Of a stretch of DNA of 64,000 bases, positions 11,064 to 21,329 are shown piece by piece. The translations under genes were made by a program, and so were the position numbers. The DNA is taken from contig NC_054888.1 in assembly GCF_018320785.1 (NCBI RefSeq), forward strand, positions 22,238,938-22,302,937. The letters are read 5' to 3'. The notes beneath the pieces were generated by a model that searched no databases, was not told the origin of the DNA, and worked only from the letters and a program-made list of their open reading frames with translations. Source of the DNA: Cheilinus undulatus (taxonomy: Eukaryota; Chordata; Actinopteri; Labriformes; Labridae). How positions within the stretch are numbered: position 1 is the first letter of the stretch; each line of letters begins with the position of its first letter.

Positions 11064-12956
11064 GAACTCTTGATCCAGTTTGCCAACATAAACTCAAGTC
11101 TAACCTGAAGAAGAAGTTCCAGTGTGTGTTTGAGGGGATCGCTAAAGCAGGAAACCCAACCCTTCTGAATCAGATCTACACAGAGCTCTACATCACCGAG
11201 GGAGGGACTGGAGAGGTCAACAATGAACACGAGGTCAGACAGATCGAAACAACATCCAGGAAAGCACACAGACCAGAAACAACCATCAGACAAGAAGACA
11301 TCTTTAAAGCTCCACCTGGAAGAGATGAACCAATCAGAACAGTGATGACCAAGGGCGTGGCTGGCATTGGGAAAACAGTCTTAACACAGAAGTTCACTCT
11401 GGACTGGGCTGAAGGCAAAGCCAACCAGGACATCCAGTTCATATTTCCATTCACTTTCAGAGAGCTGAATGTGCTGAGAGAGAAGAAGTTCAGCTTGGTG
11501 GAGCTCATTCATTACTTCTTTACTGAAACCAAAGAAGCAGGACTCTGCAGTTTGGAAGGGTTCAAGGTCGTGTTCATCTTTGACGGTCTGGACGAGTGTC
11601 GACTTCCTCTAGACTTCATCAAAACTAAAATCCTAACTGATGTCACAAAGTCCACCTCAGTGGATGTGCTGCTGACAAACCTCATCAGGGGGAACCTACT
11701 TCCATCTACTCGTCTCTGGATAACCACACGACCTGCAGCAGCCAATCAGATCCCTCCTGGGTGTGTTGACATGGTGACAGAGGTCAGAGGGTTCACTGAC
11801 CCTCAGAAGGAGGAGTACCTCAGGAAGAGATTCAGAGATGAGGAGCAGGCCAGCACAATCATCTCCCACATCAAGACATCCCGAAGCCTCCACATCATGT
11901 GCCACATCCCGGTCTTCTGCTGGATCACTGCTACAGTTCTGGAGGATCTGCTGAAGACCAGAGAGGGAGGAGAGCTGCCCAAGACCCTGACTGAGATGTT
12001 CATCTACTTCCTGGTGGTTCAGACCAAACAGAAGAGCATCAATGATGGAGGAGCTGAGACTGATCCACACTGGAGTCCAGAGAGCAGGAAGATGATCGAG
12101 TCTCTGGGAAAACTGGCTTTTGAGCAGCTGCAGAAAGGAAACCTGATCTTCTATGAAGCAGACCTGATGGAGGGTGGCATCGATATCAGAGAAGCCTCGG
12201 TGAACTCAGGAGTGTTCACACAGGTCTTTAGAGAGGAGAGAGGACTGTACCAGGACAAGGTGTTCTGCTTCATCCATCTGACTGTTCAGGAGTTTCTGGC
12301 TGCTCTGGAGTCAATCTGATGGAAGACAAAAAAACACCATCCAGGATCTCTAAAATCTTAAGAACCAAGCCTGAAGCAAGATATCACCATCAGAGTCCTG
12401 TGGACCAGGCCTCACTGATCCCAAATGGACACATGAACTTCAACAACTCTTGGGTCAATCTGATGGCAAATATACCAACTCCATCCAGATCTCCAATGAC
12501 ACAGCTCTACCAGAGTGCTGTGGACCAGGCCTTACTGAGCCCAAATGGACACCTGGACTTGTTCCTCCGTTTCCTCCTGGGTCTGTCACTGACCACCAAT
12601 CAGAATCTCCTACAAGGTCTGCTGACACAAACAGGAAGTGACTCAGAGACCAGACAGGAAACAGTCGAGTACATCAAGACAAAAATCGATGAGGATCTGT
12701 CTGCAGACAAGAGCATCAATCTGTTCCACTGTCTGAATGAACTTAATGATCGTTCTCTAGTGGAGCAGATCCAACGGTACCAAAGATCAGGATGTCTCTC
12801 CACAGATAGACTGTCTCCTGCTGACTGGTCAGCTCTGGTCTTCATCTTACTGTCATCAGAAGAAGATCTGGACGTGTTTGACCTGAAGAAATACTCTGCT
12901 TCAGAGGAGGCTCTCCTGAGGCTGCTGCCAGTGGTCAAAGCCTCCAACAAAGCTCT
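11064..12956 (+). pseudogene. NLR-A exon, FISNA-NACHT with frameshift
   Basis: FISNA begins with [14 protein letters not shown]. Walker A GVAGIGKT is at 11354-11377, Walker [11 protein letters not shown] at about 11570-11599, and [10 protein letters not shown] follows as the sensor region. Compared with the 1,804-bp B exon, it lacks the 28 bp equivalent to B 35251-35278, lacks one codon, and carries an extra in-frame 120 bp (see 12310-12573). The ORF stops at 12319. The correct frame resumes immediately (12319-12956), so the break is a single small deletion. The exon ends at GCTCT before 'gtaggtg'. Confidence 0.9.
12310..12573 (+). repeat. Intra-exon tandem duplication in NLR-A
   Basis: 'gtcaatctgatgg' occurs at 12310 and 12454, and 'tggaccaggcc' at 12401 and 12521. 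Unit B has a single copy of each. Copy 2 is 24 bp shorter inside, so the net gain is 120 bp (40 codons), in frame. The end of copy 1 ('cttcaacaactct') resembles the B text just upstream of 'gtcaatctg', as expected for an unequal tandem duplication. Confidence 0.85.
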
Positions 12957-13267
12957 GTAGGTGAACTCACAACTGCACTGATAACAGAAACTAGAAATAA
13001 TGTCAACAAAAGCTTGTACATATTTAAATTGTAATTATGATATGTAGAAAATGTATGTGTTGAGGTATGTAATGTGTCATTCCTGTACATGGAGAGGAAA
13101 GCTAACCAGAGTCAACATCGCTGGTAAGCATTCTTGGCCAATAAAGCTGATTCTGAGTGTAAGCCCGCTCTGGCCCTAGGACACTATGCTGCTGACTTTT
13201 GTAGTCTCAGGAATACACCTCAGTCATCTCACATGCACATTTGCACGAAATAATATACTAAGTGTAA
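12957..13267. other. NLR-A intron, start
   Basis: Non-coding. Contains one of three diverged 'ctcacatgcacatttg' direct repeats (near 13,228; the others near 14,459 and 14,664). Unit B has only about 80 bp between the NACHT exon and its first LRR exon, so this whole stretch is specific to unit A. Confidence 0.6.
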
Positions 13268-13275
13268 CTGAAATT

Positions 13276-14429
13276 TAGGGTTGAAACAATTCTTCAAATT
13301 ATTCAGGCGTTTCGATTAAAAAAATCCCTTGAGGAAAATTATCCGCCTTAAGGCTTTGCGCAAATCAGTCCTGTATCCATACGTCCAAACTGTAATCTTG
13401 GACATCATGCCGTGAGTTGGACAGGGTGCTGTGTTTTGCACGGACGTCTATATGTGGTACAATGCACTTGTTTTCACTGTTACTATAACGTAACATGCAT
13501 GATTTGAGGCGTGAAAATCACAAAGACAAGTTGATGCAGTGGTGGCATGCGTCCTGTGTTACGCAGCAAGTGCCCGTGGCTTCATGGTAAATATGGCACT
13601 ATGCCTGCACCGGTGAACCTACGCAGATCTCTGAGTTTACTCGCTGCCTGCATGACTCACTGGTGTGAGACAGCGCTCAGTTTGTGTCTGCAGACTTCAG
13701 GGAATTTCATAAGCCTATACTGTTAATGACACCAAAAAGATAGAAATAAACTATTGCCACAGACAGTGACAGAGTCTCCATGTCAGTGGATGGTCTTAAA
13801 GGTCAGATTTTTACAGTGGATGAATTCACAAACAAAAGTGTGCAAAAACTAAAAGTGAACACCCTTTGAAAAATTAGACCATATTCCTGTAATCTAAAGG
13901 TTCACCTTTCAGACATCATCAGACCGCTGTGTGAATGATGGAAATCTATTCTTGCTATAATGTGAAATATTACATTCATGCATGTAGTAGAGGATGTTAA
14001 AATGATTAAGTGTCCCTTTAATGATGAATTGGACACCAGAAATGAACTACAATAGAAGAAATAAGGTTTAAGCATCAAAAATTTCCAGGGAGAGGATCCC
14101 TAAAACTCCAAATATGACGTAATCTAATTTAATTACTTAACTTCCTGTCCTTGTAACTTAAAGAAATGTAAATTGCCATCAGAACTTGACTGCACTTTGT
14201 AAAATATATTTTCTTTAGACAGTCTGTTTTTAGTCCATTTTTAATATAGGAGTAGTTCATTTAAGGGACCCAGCTTCTTTTCTTATTTGTCTTGTACTAC
14301 AGCTCTTGAAAAAGCAAAAATGATTGTTTGAAAAATGCTATATTTCTTGTAAGAATAAATCAATTAATTAATCAATTAATCGCCAGAAGAACCTATAGAG
14401 TACTCTAACAATCTATTACTGCAGCCTTA
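13276..14429. mobile_element. Non-autonomous hAT element, 1,154 bp, with 8-bp target duplication
   Basis: The termini are TAGGGTTGAAACAAT and, reverse-complemented from the right end, TAAGGCTGCAGTAAT. They are imperfect inverted repeats of the hAT TAGGG-type. CTGAAATT is present directly on both sides (13268-13275 and 14430-14437), the 8-bp duplication expected for hAT. No transposase frame inside. It lies in the intron between the NACHT exon and the first LRR exon of pseudogene A. Confidence 0.8.
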
Positions 14430-14437
14430 CTGAAATT

Positions 14438-14904
14438 ACTCTGGTGAAAAGCCTCACCTCACATGCACATTTGAACTAATAGATCAAACTAACTGTAATG
14501 TAAACTACTGTGGTAAAATGCTGCGTGTCATATGCGTATTTTTACCAACTACCCTATTACTGTTGCTAACCTATTATTAGTGATGTATTCTATGTGCTGT
14601 AGTCAGATGTTGATGTAATGAATATTATCATTGTAACTCACATACTGTGAGAAGGCTCCCTCACCTCATATACACATTTTGCACAAATAAAATAAATGAA
14701 ATGATCTTATGTCATGTAAAGCTGCACACAGCCTTACATATTGTATACTTCAGATCATGTGTAGTCAGCAGTCTTGCGCCCTTTACACATCTTGCAGCCA
14801 TGCTATCAATACACACAGACCTGTATGGACTGGAAAACAGTAACAAAGGTGTTACACGTTTGTTTGGGCCATATTCAAATCACGTCTTCTCTTGTAGACA
14901 GAAC
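14438..14904. other. NLR-A intron, unit-A-specific
   Basis: Non-coding, with two of the 'ctcacatgcacatttg'-type repeats. No match in unit B seen. Confidence 0.5.
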
Positions 14905-15851
14905 TATGTAGCTGTAAGGTTTAGCACAGGTTTTATTGTACAGGTCAAAAAGTATTGTTGCTTGAAGATGTATACAGGCTCATTTGTGTTCATCTGAAAG
15001 GTTTGTGGTTGTTTTTGTCTTTGAATTGATATGTAATTTTAGCGCACTGAGCAGTCAGATGCAAACACAGAAGCCGAGGCAAAGCTAGGCTAAGTTGTGC
15101 TAGAAGAGGACAGGGAAGCTAAGAGAAAAGCAGCTAAACCACGAGTGTGCTTGTTGTTAAGTTTATGTATGTAAACACACAACAGCTATGAAACAGCAGT
15201 GATGAGAAGTAGAAAGAGTAAAAAAGATTAACAGTAGTGCCATCAACATTTAGGAAAATGCAGCGTCTTCTTCAGATGTGTAAAGAGCAGCCACACCTTG
15301 AGGAAGTGACACAAGATGCTCACTGGACGTCAGCAAGGCAGCTGTATCGGTGGATGGGGGCCTGAGGGGGCCAACATGAAGCGTAAAAAATGCAATTTTG
15401 GAGTTTTATACAAAATCTATCCATTTTTATGATGTTGTCATGTTCCAGGTTCAAACCAGTATACCCAAGAAGTCCTCTGAGAGGAAAGAATGAGAATTGG
15501 AGCAACAGGGAGATTTGCAAGTCTAGGCATACAGACAGAAAGATCTTCAATTATAGTAGTGAGATATTTATATTAATAATACATTTTATTTAGAAAGTGC
15601 TTTATTTCATAAAAACTCAGACACTGTACAAAGCAGGAAAAGATTTAAACTCTTGAAGAGCAGCATTAAAAGCAGGTAAAGCCAACACAAACAAACAAAC
15701 AAATACAACATCATCAGGGAGCCAGAGGAGATTTTTCAGCACAGGTGTTATATGGTCAGGGGAGCGGGTTTGGGTGAAGAGGTATGCTTCTGCATGTACT
15801 GGAGGAGTACTTGGAAAAATAAATGTATATCTACCTCTGATTCTGTTTCAG
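14905..15851. repeat. Intron block shared with unit B (36,390-37,503 and 44,690-44,973)
   Basis: Long blocks match unit B: 'gttttatacaaaatctatcc' regions, 'gctaagttgtgctagaagagg' and 'agggagccagaggaga'. In unit B the block is split by the nested LINE insertion at 37,504-44,686. In A it precedes the first LRR exon, whereas in B two LRR exons come before it. Short frames here are not genes. Confidence 0.75.
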
Positions 15852-16019
15852 ACTGAGTGGCTGTGAACTCTCAGAGAGAAGCTGTGGAGCTCTGTCCTCA
15901 GTCCTCAGCTCCTCCAGACTGAGAGAGCTGGACCTGAGTAACAACGACCTGCAGGATTCAGGAGTTGAACAACTTTGTGGTGGACTTATGGATCCACAGT
16001 CTACACTGGAAACTCTCAG
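15852..16019 (+). pseudogene. NLR-A LRR exon 1 (168 bp)
   Basis: Reads [18 protein letters not shown] followed by [19 protein letters not shown], a ribonuclease-inhibitor-type LRR pair. Open in frame. Acceptor 'ctgtttcag', donor 'gtaagg'. Confidence 0.85.
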
Positions 16020-16114
16020 GTAAGGATTCCACCACTTTAAAAAAGGTTCCTTTCCAGCCTGTTCTTGATTTTGTGACTTTTATTATTTCATTGACTAACT
16101 AAAGTCTTTTACAG

Positions 16115-16288
16115 ACTGAGTGTCTGTCACCTCTCAGAGAGAAGCTGTGGAGCTCTGTCCTCAGTCCTCAGCTCCCAGTCCTCCAGTCTCAGAGATCTGG
16201 ACCTGAGTAACAACCGCCTGCAGGATTCAGGAGTTGAGCAACTTTGTGGTGGACTTATGGATCCACAGTCTACGTTGAAATCTCTCAG
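16115..16288 (+). pseudogene. NLR-A LRR exon 2 (174 bp)
   Basis: Reads [18 protein letters not shown] followed by [19 protein letters not shown]. Open. The preceding 'ttgactaactaaagtctttt' intron end is repeated before other LRR exons, so exon and intron were copied together. Confidence 0.85.
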
Positions 16289-16375
16289 GTCAGGATGTCA
16301 CAACCTTTATTAATTTTGCCAACTAAAATATCATGTTTTTTGAGTTTTTTATTGACTAACTAAAGTCTTTTACAG

Positions 16376-16549
16376 GCTGAGTGTATGTCACCTCTCAGAG
16401 AGAAGCTGTGGAGCTCTGTCCTCAGTTCTCAGCTCCCAGTCCTCCAGTCTCAGAGATCTGGACCTGAGTAACAACGACCTGCAGGATTCAGGAATGAGGC
16501 TGTTGTCTTCTGGACTGGAGAGTCCATACTGCAGACTGGACTCTCTCAG
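16376..16549 (+). pseudogene. NLR-A LRR exon 3 (174 bp)
   Basis: Reads [18 protein letters not shown], then [19 protein letters not shown] and ends at LDSLR. Open. Donor 'gttagt'. Confidence 0.85.
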
Positions 16550-16559
16550 GTTAGTGAGA

Positions 16560-17065
16560 CAACAATGACAACTGCATCAAAATGTCCCAATCAGAAAGGT
16601 GTAGGAACTCCGAAAACCTATGAGACTCAATGAAAAAGATGAGGAACATGCCCCCTGCTAAGAGCAGTATTAATGTGTTCAATGAGGGAGAAAGGGCAAA
16701 TGAGTTAAAGGATTGTTGCTGCAGGTTTGAAACTAGAGACTTCTCAAAAGAACAAAAAGAAGCCCTGGACATTTTACCTGCACCAAACTCTCTAGTGACT
16801 GTTGACCAGCATGTTGTGGAGAGACTTTTTTCACTCATCTGTCCTGGTAAGGCACCAGGACCAGACGGCATCTCTGGCTGTTTATTGAAATCCTGCAGAG
16901 AAGAACTTGCAGAGGCCTGGTGCCCCGTCTACCAGACATCTCACAGGATGAACTGCTGCCCTCTGGTAAGAGGTTCAGGGCTCCCCACTGTGGACTGAAC
17001 AGGTTTAAATACTCATTTATTCCTGTGTCTCTAAAGCTCTAAAATAGCAGCAAATAAGGCTCACT
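16560..17065 (+). mobile_element. Chimeric LINE reverse-transcriptase relic in LRR intron (A)
   Basis: An open 122-codon frame (16630-16998) contains [20 protein letters not shown], the fingers-region signature of non-LTR reverse transcriptases. In another frame it is followed directly by C-terminal text ([13 protein letters not shown] ... [12 protein letters not shown]). So most of the RT was deleted and the two ends were joined. The same relic is in unit B at 45,410-45,920, so it predates the duplication. Confidence 0.75.
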
Positions 17066-17313
17066 GTCTATGTTGAAGTGTTTTTCATGTATAATCTGTA
17101 TGTTGTTGACTGTTGTCTTCTGTCTGCAGCATGGGTGAAGAGCCAAAGACAAATGTCTCACTCTGTGGAACGATAAAGTTGGTCTTATCTTAGGATGGGG
17201 TGTTGAAGACTCTAGGTACCATGAGCAGGCCTGGATTTTGGGAACGTAACGCCTCAGTTCCAGACGTAAAACTGAACATTTTTCATCGTCTCTGTTTCTC
17301 TCTGTGTTTGTAG

Positions 17314-17481
17314 TCTGTCTGGCTGTTTGGTCTCAGAGGAAGGCTGTTCTTCTCTGGCCTCAGCTCTGAGCTCGTCCTGTCTGACAAAGCTGGACCTGAG
17401 CTAAAATCATCCAGGAGAACCAGGAGAGAAACTACTGTCTGCTCTAAAGGAGGATCCACACTGCAGACTGAAGACACTGAG
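17314..17481 (+). pseudogene. NLR-A last LRR exon (168 bp) with in-frame TAA
   Basis: [20 protein letters not shown] then LTKLDLS, stop (17402-17404), [18 protein letters not shown]. Unit B reads TAC (Tyr) at the same codon. Acceptor 'gtttgtag', donor 'gtacag'. Confidence 0.9.
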
Positions 17482-17962
17482 GTACAGACAGAAAGACTCA
17501 GAGAGACAGACTGGTACTAGCTACTAAAGTTGGCTCTCAGCACTTCAGCTCTACAGGGCTTTATGCCTTTATTTTGATAGGATAGTGGAAACAGTAGGAA
17601 ACATCTGTGTTGATAAATGTATAGCCAAGGAGCACGTGTCGATATACGGCCATATTGATTTTTGAGTACAGGCTTAGTATATGTATAAGAGAGGGATAGG
17701 AATTTAGAGGAAAATCACTGTTAGAAGGTCAGTGGCAGTAATTTGACTAAAACTCAAATGAGCCCTCTTCTTCTTTGGTGATTTAATGACGGTTATCAAA
17801 CAGCTCTCAGATGTGCTACTGCCACCATCTGGTGATAGTCCTGTATAACAACCAGGCAGCAGTGAAAAACTAAAGGAAAATAAAGTCACATGAAGAATGA
17901 AAGTGTCTGAATCTCTCCTGACCCATCCCTGATGTCTAAACTGGCTCTGTTTCTTCCTCCAG

Positions 17963-18009
17963 GCTGGACCATGGTGGACAGCACAGACTGAAACCAGGTC
18001 TAAAGAAGT
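17963..18009 (+). pseudogene. NLR-A 47-bp linker exon
   Basis: Encodes [15 protein letters not shown], the conserved linker between LRRs and B30.2 in teleost NLRC3-like genes. Acceptor 'cctccag', donor 'gtgagt'. Confidence 0.85.
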
Positions 18010-19485
18010 GTGAGTGTCTGAATGTTTGATTTGTGACAACACAATGATGAATTTGACTCATGAATCAGGAAAGCATGTGAACAACAATGATTGAGGCTGT
18101 GTCTGAATCCATCTCAGTCTTTGGGTCTGAGAGCATGAACGTCCATGTTCACAATCACTGACATTCATCAAACAGAAACAGTTTTAGAGTTCTGAGGAGA
18201 GGGAAACACTATGGCTCAGTCCCTCACAGGTTGGATTAGACTTTTTTACTGTCATTTTGACCAACAGGGTCTTAAAAACTCCATCATACTGTTTTACAAT
18301 CTGTCATTTTCATTTCCTGTCTTTATTATTGTTCATATAAAATCATGAAAGACGATCTCATTAATAGCATTCAATTTCTAAAGCACCCTTTCACTACTAA
18401 TAATTGATCCAAAGAACAGTCTTTGAGGTTCTACATTTTTGATGGTATGGAGAGAAAAGATGAACACAGCAGCACAGCGTTTACTCCTCATGTCATTTTT
18501 TACACAGTGACAGCGGAGAACAATCCCTGTCCTCAAACTAGTAAATATGAACTGTGCCATTTAAGATATCATTTATTTTGATAAGAATATTTTTAATATC
18601 AAGATGTAGTAGTTTAAGGACCATAGCTGATCCTCCAGATGTTAAAAGGCTGCACTGTAGAGCCCTGCATGTTTTTGCATGTTCTGCAGGATTTCTGACC
18701 ATTATGGCACGCTTTACGTCAAGAGACGTCTGCACAATCTTAGTCCATTCTAGTCTAACGTTTGGACTAGGCCTGGGCAATATGGTCTAAAATTCATATC
18801 ACCGTATTTTTCTTGCCTTTGACAGGAACAGTATTATATCACGGTATTACAAAATTAAAAAGAGATAATTATTTAAATCAAAATTCAAGTGTTATAAGCT
18901 CCCTTCTCCCCTTAAAAAGCCTTTGATGGCATACTCTATGTCTGAGCAGAGGAACACAGAAATAAACTGATTTTTTAAGTCTCTCCATGTTTACTTCTTT
19001 TAACTGTGCTCCAAGTTTCACATTTCATCTCTATCCTGCTGAGGTGTGTTAAGTTGCTCTACTCTGACCTCCCCCTCTCTAAGGCTGAGCCCAGACTTCC
19101 TCCTGAGGAATCTCATTTCAGACGCTTCTATCTCATCCTGTTGATCATTATCCACATACAGCACCATCATGTGTGCTGTTGAGTATTGGTAGATGGAATA
19201 TAGCGCCACACAGTGGACACAAGAGGGGAAATGAAACACATGAATCTAAAGTCAAAGCCATAGAAATGTCTGAACTTTGAACTGTTTGGTGTCCGTCTGT
19301 GATTGTGGAGCTGCAGCTCACTGTGGTCTGTTCACATTCAAATAGAAACAGGAAGTAGAATTTCAGGGCTGATGAACAGGATTCAGGGCTGAACATGAAA
19401 TGTTAGTTTGACTCTGTCAGTAACCTTGTTTAGGAATGATGAGATGATAACCGTGAGCTGTGTTGTGTCTCGTTCTCTCCATCAG
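18010..19485. other. NLR-A intron before B30.2
   Basis: Non-coding. Around 18,540-18,955 I notice no mismatch to 47,391-47,805 of unit B by eye. A hAT-like end ('taggcctgggcaatatgg') is at about 18,769. This is the empty site for two unit-B insertions: the Kolobok-like element (A site 'ttttttaagtctc' near 18,975) and the hAT composite (A site 'taggaatgatgag' near 19,431). Confidence 0.7.
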
Positions 19486-20027
19486 ACGCCTGTGAGCTGG
19501 AAGTGGACACAAACACAGTGGGCAGAAACCTCAAACTGTCTGACAACAACAGGATGGTGACACGTGTGAGGAATATTCAGCGATATCCTGATCATCCAGA
19601 CAGATTTGACTGTCAGCAGCTGCTGTGTCGGACTGGTCTGACTGGTCGCTGTTACTGGGAGGTCGAGTGGAACAGACAGCTTAATGTGTCAGTGAGTTAC
19701 AGAGGAATCAGACAGAGAGGAACCAGTTTTGAATGTGAGTTTGGATGGAATGATCAGTCCTGGAGTCTGATCTGCTCTCATAAAAGTTACTCTGTCCGTC
19801 ACAAGAACAGAGAAACATTCATCTCCTCCTCCTCCTCTTCATCCTCTGGTAGAGTAGCTGTGTATCTGGACCATTCTGCTGGCTCCCTGTCCTTCTACAG
19901 AGTCTTATCTAACAGACTGATCCACCTCCACACCTTCAACACCACATTCACTGAACCGCTCTATCCTGGGTTTGGGTTTGGGTTTGGGTCAGATCCAGAT
20001 TCCTCAGTGTTTCTGTGTTCTCTGTAG
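19486..20027 (+). pseudogene. NLR-A B30.2 (PRY-SPRY) exon
   Basis: PRY starts [20 protein letters not shown] with YPDHPDRFD. SPRY has [36 protein letters not shown] and a C-terminal [10 protein letters not shown]. 179 codons to TAG at 20025-20027, nine more than unit B because of a serine run and a GFGFGFG repeat. The exon itself is open, but lies behind the upstream stops. Confidence 0.9.
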
Positions 20028-20223
20028 CTCAGACTCTGCTGTCTGAATCCAAAGCTTAGTCAGACTACACACTAGATAATTTATCATCTCTGATTAATCT
20101 GATTTATTGATTAAAACTTGTCAGTAATTCTTCTTTTCTAGTTGAACTTGTATTGGTGTATATACCACTGTTTAACTGCTCAGCACTCATTTTTATGTGA
20201 TCAAGTCCAAAATGGCTCATTTT

Positions 20224-20302
20224 AGTCTCAGTGTTTCCCCTAGGATGGAGCTGTAGTGGCGGTGCGCCGCTGCTGGATGCATATAGGGGAAACACTGAGA
20301 CT
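20224..20302. mobile_element. Miniature hairpin (79 bp) from a 'cagtgtttcccc' transposon family
   Basis: Perfect 19-bp inverted arms, AGTCTCAGTGTTTCCCCTA (20224-20242) and its complement (20284-20302), enclose 41 bp. It lies in a segment present in A but absent from B near 54,120. It looks like an extreme internal-deletion derivative of a teleost DNA transposon. Confidence 0.7.
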
Positions 20303-20675
20303 TGTTTTAGCTCAGATACTTCTTGTTTGGTCTAATGAAGCCCACAGACACAAACGGCTGATCAGATACTCTGAGGTGAAAGAGCACGTAGCCTGTAGCC
20401 GAAGCTCACACTGTAAAATAGTGCCAAACACAGCGGCTTTCTCCAAGAAAAATAACGCTTCAATAATGTTTGGATGCAGCATACAATTGAGCCATCATTG
20501 TTTTTTGTCCCATGTTGAACCCTGTAGGTAAAAATGGGCCAAAGAGCGGGGTCAGAGAGGAGCCTTCAGTGTCAGAGAGATATTAGTGAAATAATTGAAG
20601 AAAAGAAGGAGAAATGTCTTCAACCACACAGACAGACTCATCCTGACTAAATGCTGCTCCAGAAAACAGCAGAAA

Positions 20676-20775
20676 AAGGCCTCCGCCATCTTCGGCTTGT
20701 TGCTCTGAATATGGATATAAACACCACCTCCTGCACTGAAAAAGTTTCCACATGTATTTGCTTGCAGTACCCTTT
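20676..20775 (+). pseudogene. THAP-domain relic (3' part only)
   Basis: Reads LVALNMDINT and further residues matching the THAP frame at 55,340-55,442 in unit B. The zinc-binding N-terminal half is deleted here. Confidence 0.5.
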
Positions 20776-20837
20776 AGCTCAGTGTTTATTTTTCCCAAAT
20801 AAAATACTTCAAATAAAAGTAGGATTTTCATCCTTAA

Positions 20838-21317
20838 AGGTCACATATTTTACCCTTTAAGACAACTTTATGTTGGTCTCAGAGGTCCCCAAAACATGCT
20901 TGTGAAGTCCGTTGCTGAAAAAACACTCCAGTATTGGATTTTTGTATGTTTAAAAACCCCTCTGTTTCAGCCCTGCTCAGAACGAGCTGTTTCTGTCTCT
21001 GTAGCTTTACTACTGAGCTGTCTGACCAAGCCGTTCTAAGGAAATGGATGTGGCTTACCTGATCCGGAGAGGAGAGTAGAACTTTGTTCCAATCAGGGAG
21101 GGCCAACTGAACCTGTCGGCGGGACTAACTCTCCACATGACATCATGAGGGGAAAATCTTAGAACGGCTCATTTCAGCACACATTTTCTGAAAGGTGGAG
21201 AAAGAGAGGAGAGGAGGGAATGGATTTTTCTGGTACTTGAGGGATTGTGGACAGACCAGGGGCACATAATTTTGTTAGAAAAGCCTGAAAAAGTGATTTT
21301 TTCATAATATGTCCCCT
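20838..21317. mobile_element. TTAA-target MITE (unit A copy)
   Basis: Ends AGGTCACATATTTTACCC and, on the right, ATAATATGTCCCCT, inside TTAA at 20834-20837 and 21318-21321. Non-coding. TTAA targets are used by piggyBac and Kolobok families. The same insertion is in unit B (55,485-55,993), so it is older than the duplication. Confidence 0.65.
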
Positions 21318-21329
21318 TTAATACCGTTT

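Larger units (their letters stand above)
10434..20027 (+). pseudogene. NLR-A: broken NLRC3-like gene (FISNA-NACHT-LRR-B30.2)
   Basis: Nine exons match unit B: 10434-10509, 10620-10836, 11064-12956, 15852-16019, 16115-16288, 16376-16549, 17314-17481, 17963-18009 and 19486-20027. All are bounded by AG/GT in matching phase. It would encode a cytosolic NACHT-family immune sensor, but three defects argue against a working full-length product. First, 28 bp are missing in the NACHT exon at about 12306/12307, giving a TGA at 12317-12319. Second, TAA stands at 17402-17404 in the last LRR exon where unit B has TAC. Third, I find no N-terminal exon like B's 31,672-31,775 in the 10 kb upstream. The NACHT ORF alone stays open, so a truncated FISNA-NACHT protein is possible. 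Assembly error is an alternative explanation for the lesions. Confidence 0.9.

Noticed and set aside
11188..12070. Minus-strand frames of 77-124 codons across the NACHT exon
   Set aside because: They are antisense shadows of strongly biased NACHT coding sequence. The same shadows occur opposite the unit B exon (34,001-35,104).
12319..12960. Separate 213-codon gene
   Set aside because: It is the continuation of the NACHT exon after the 28-bp frameshift.
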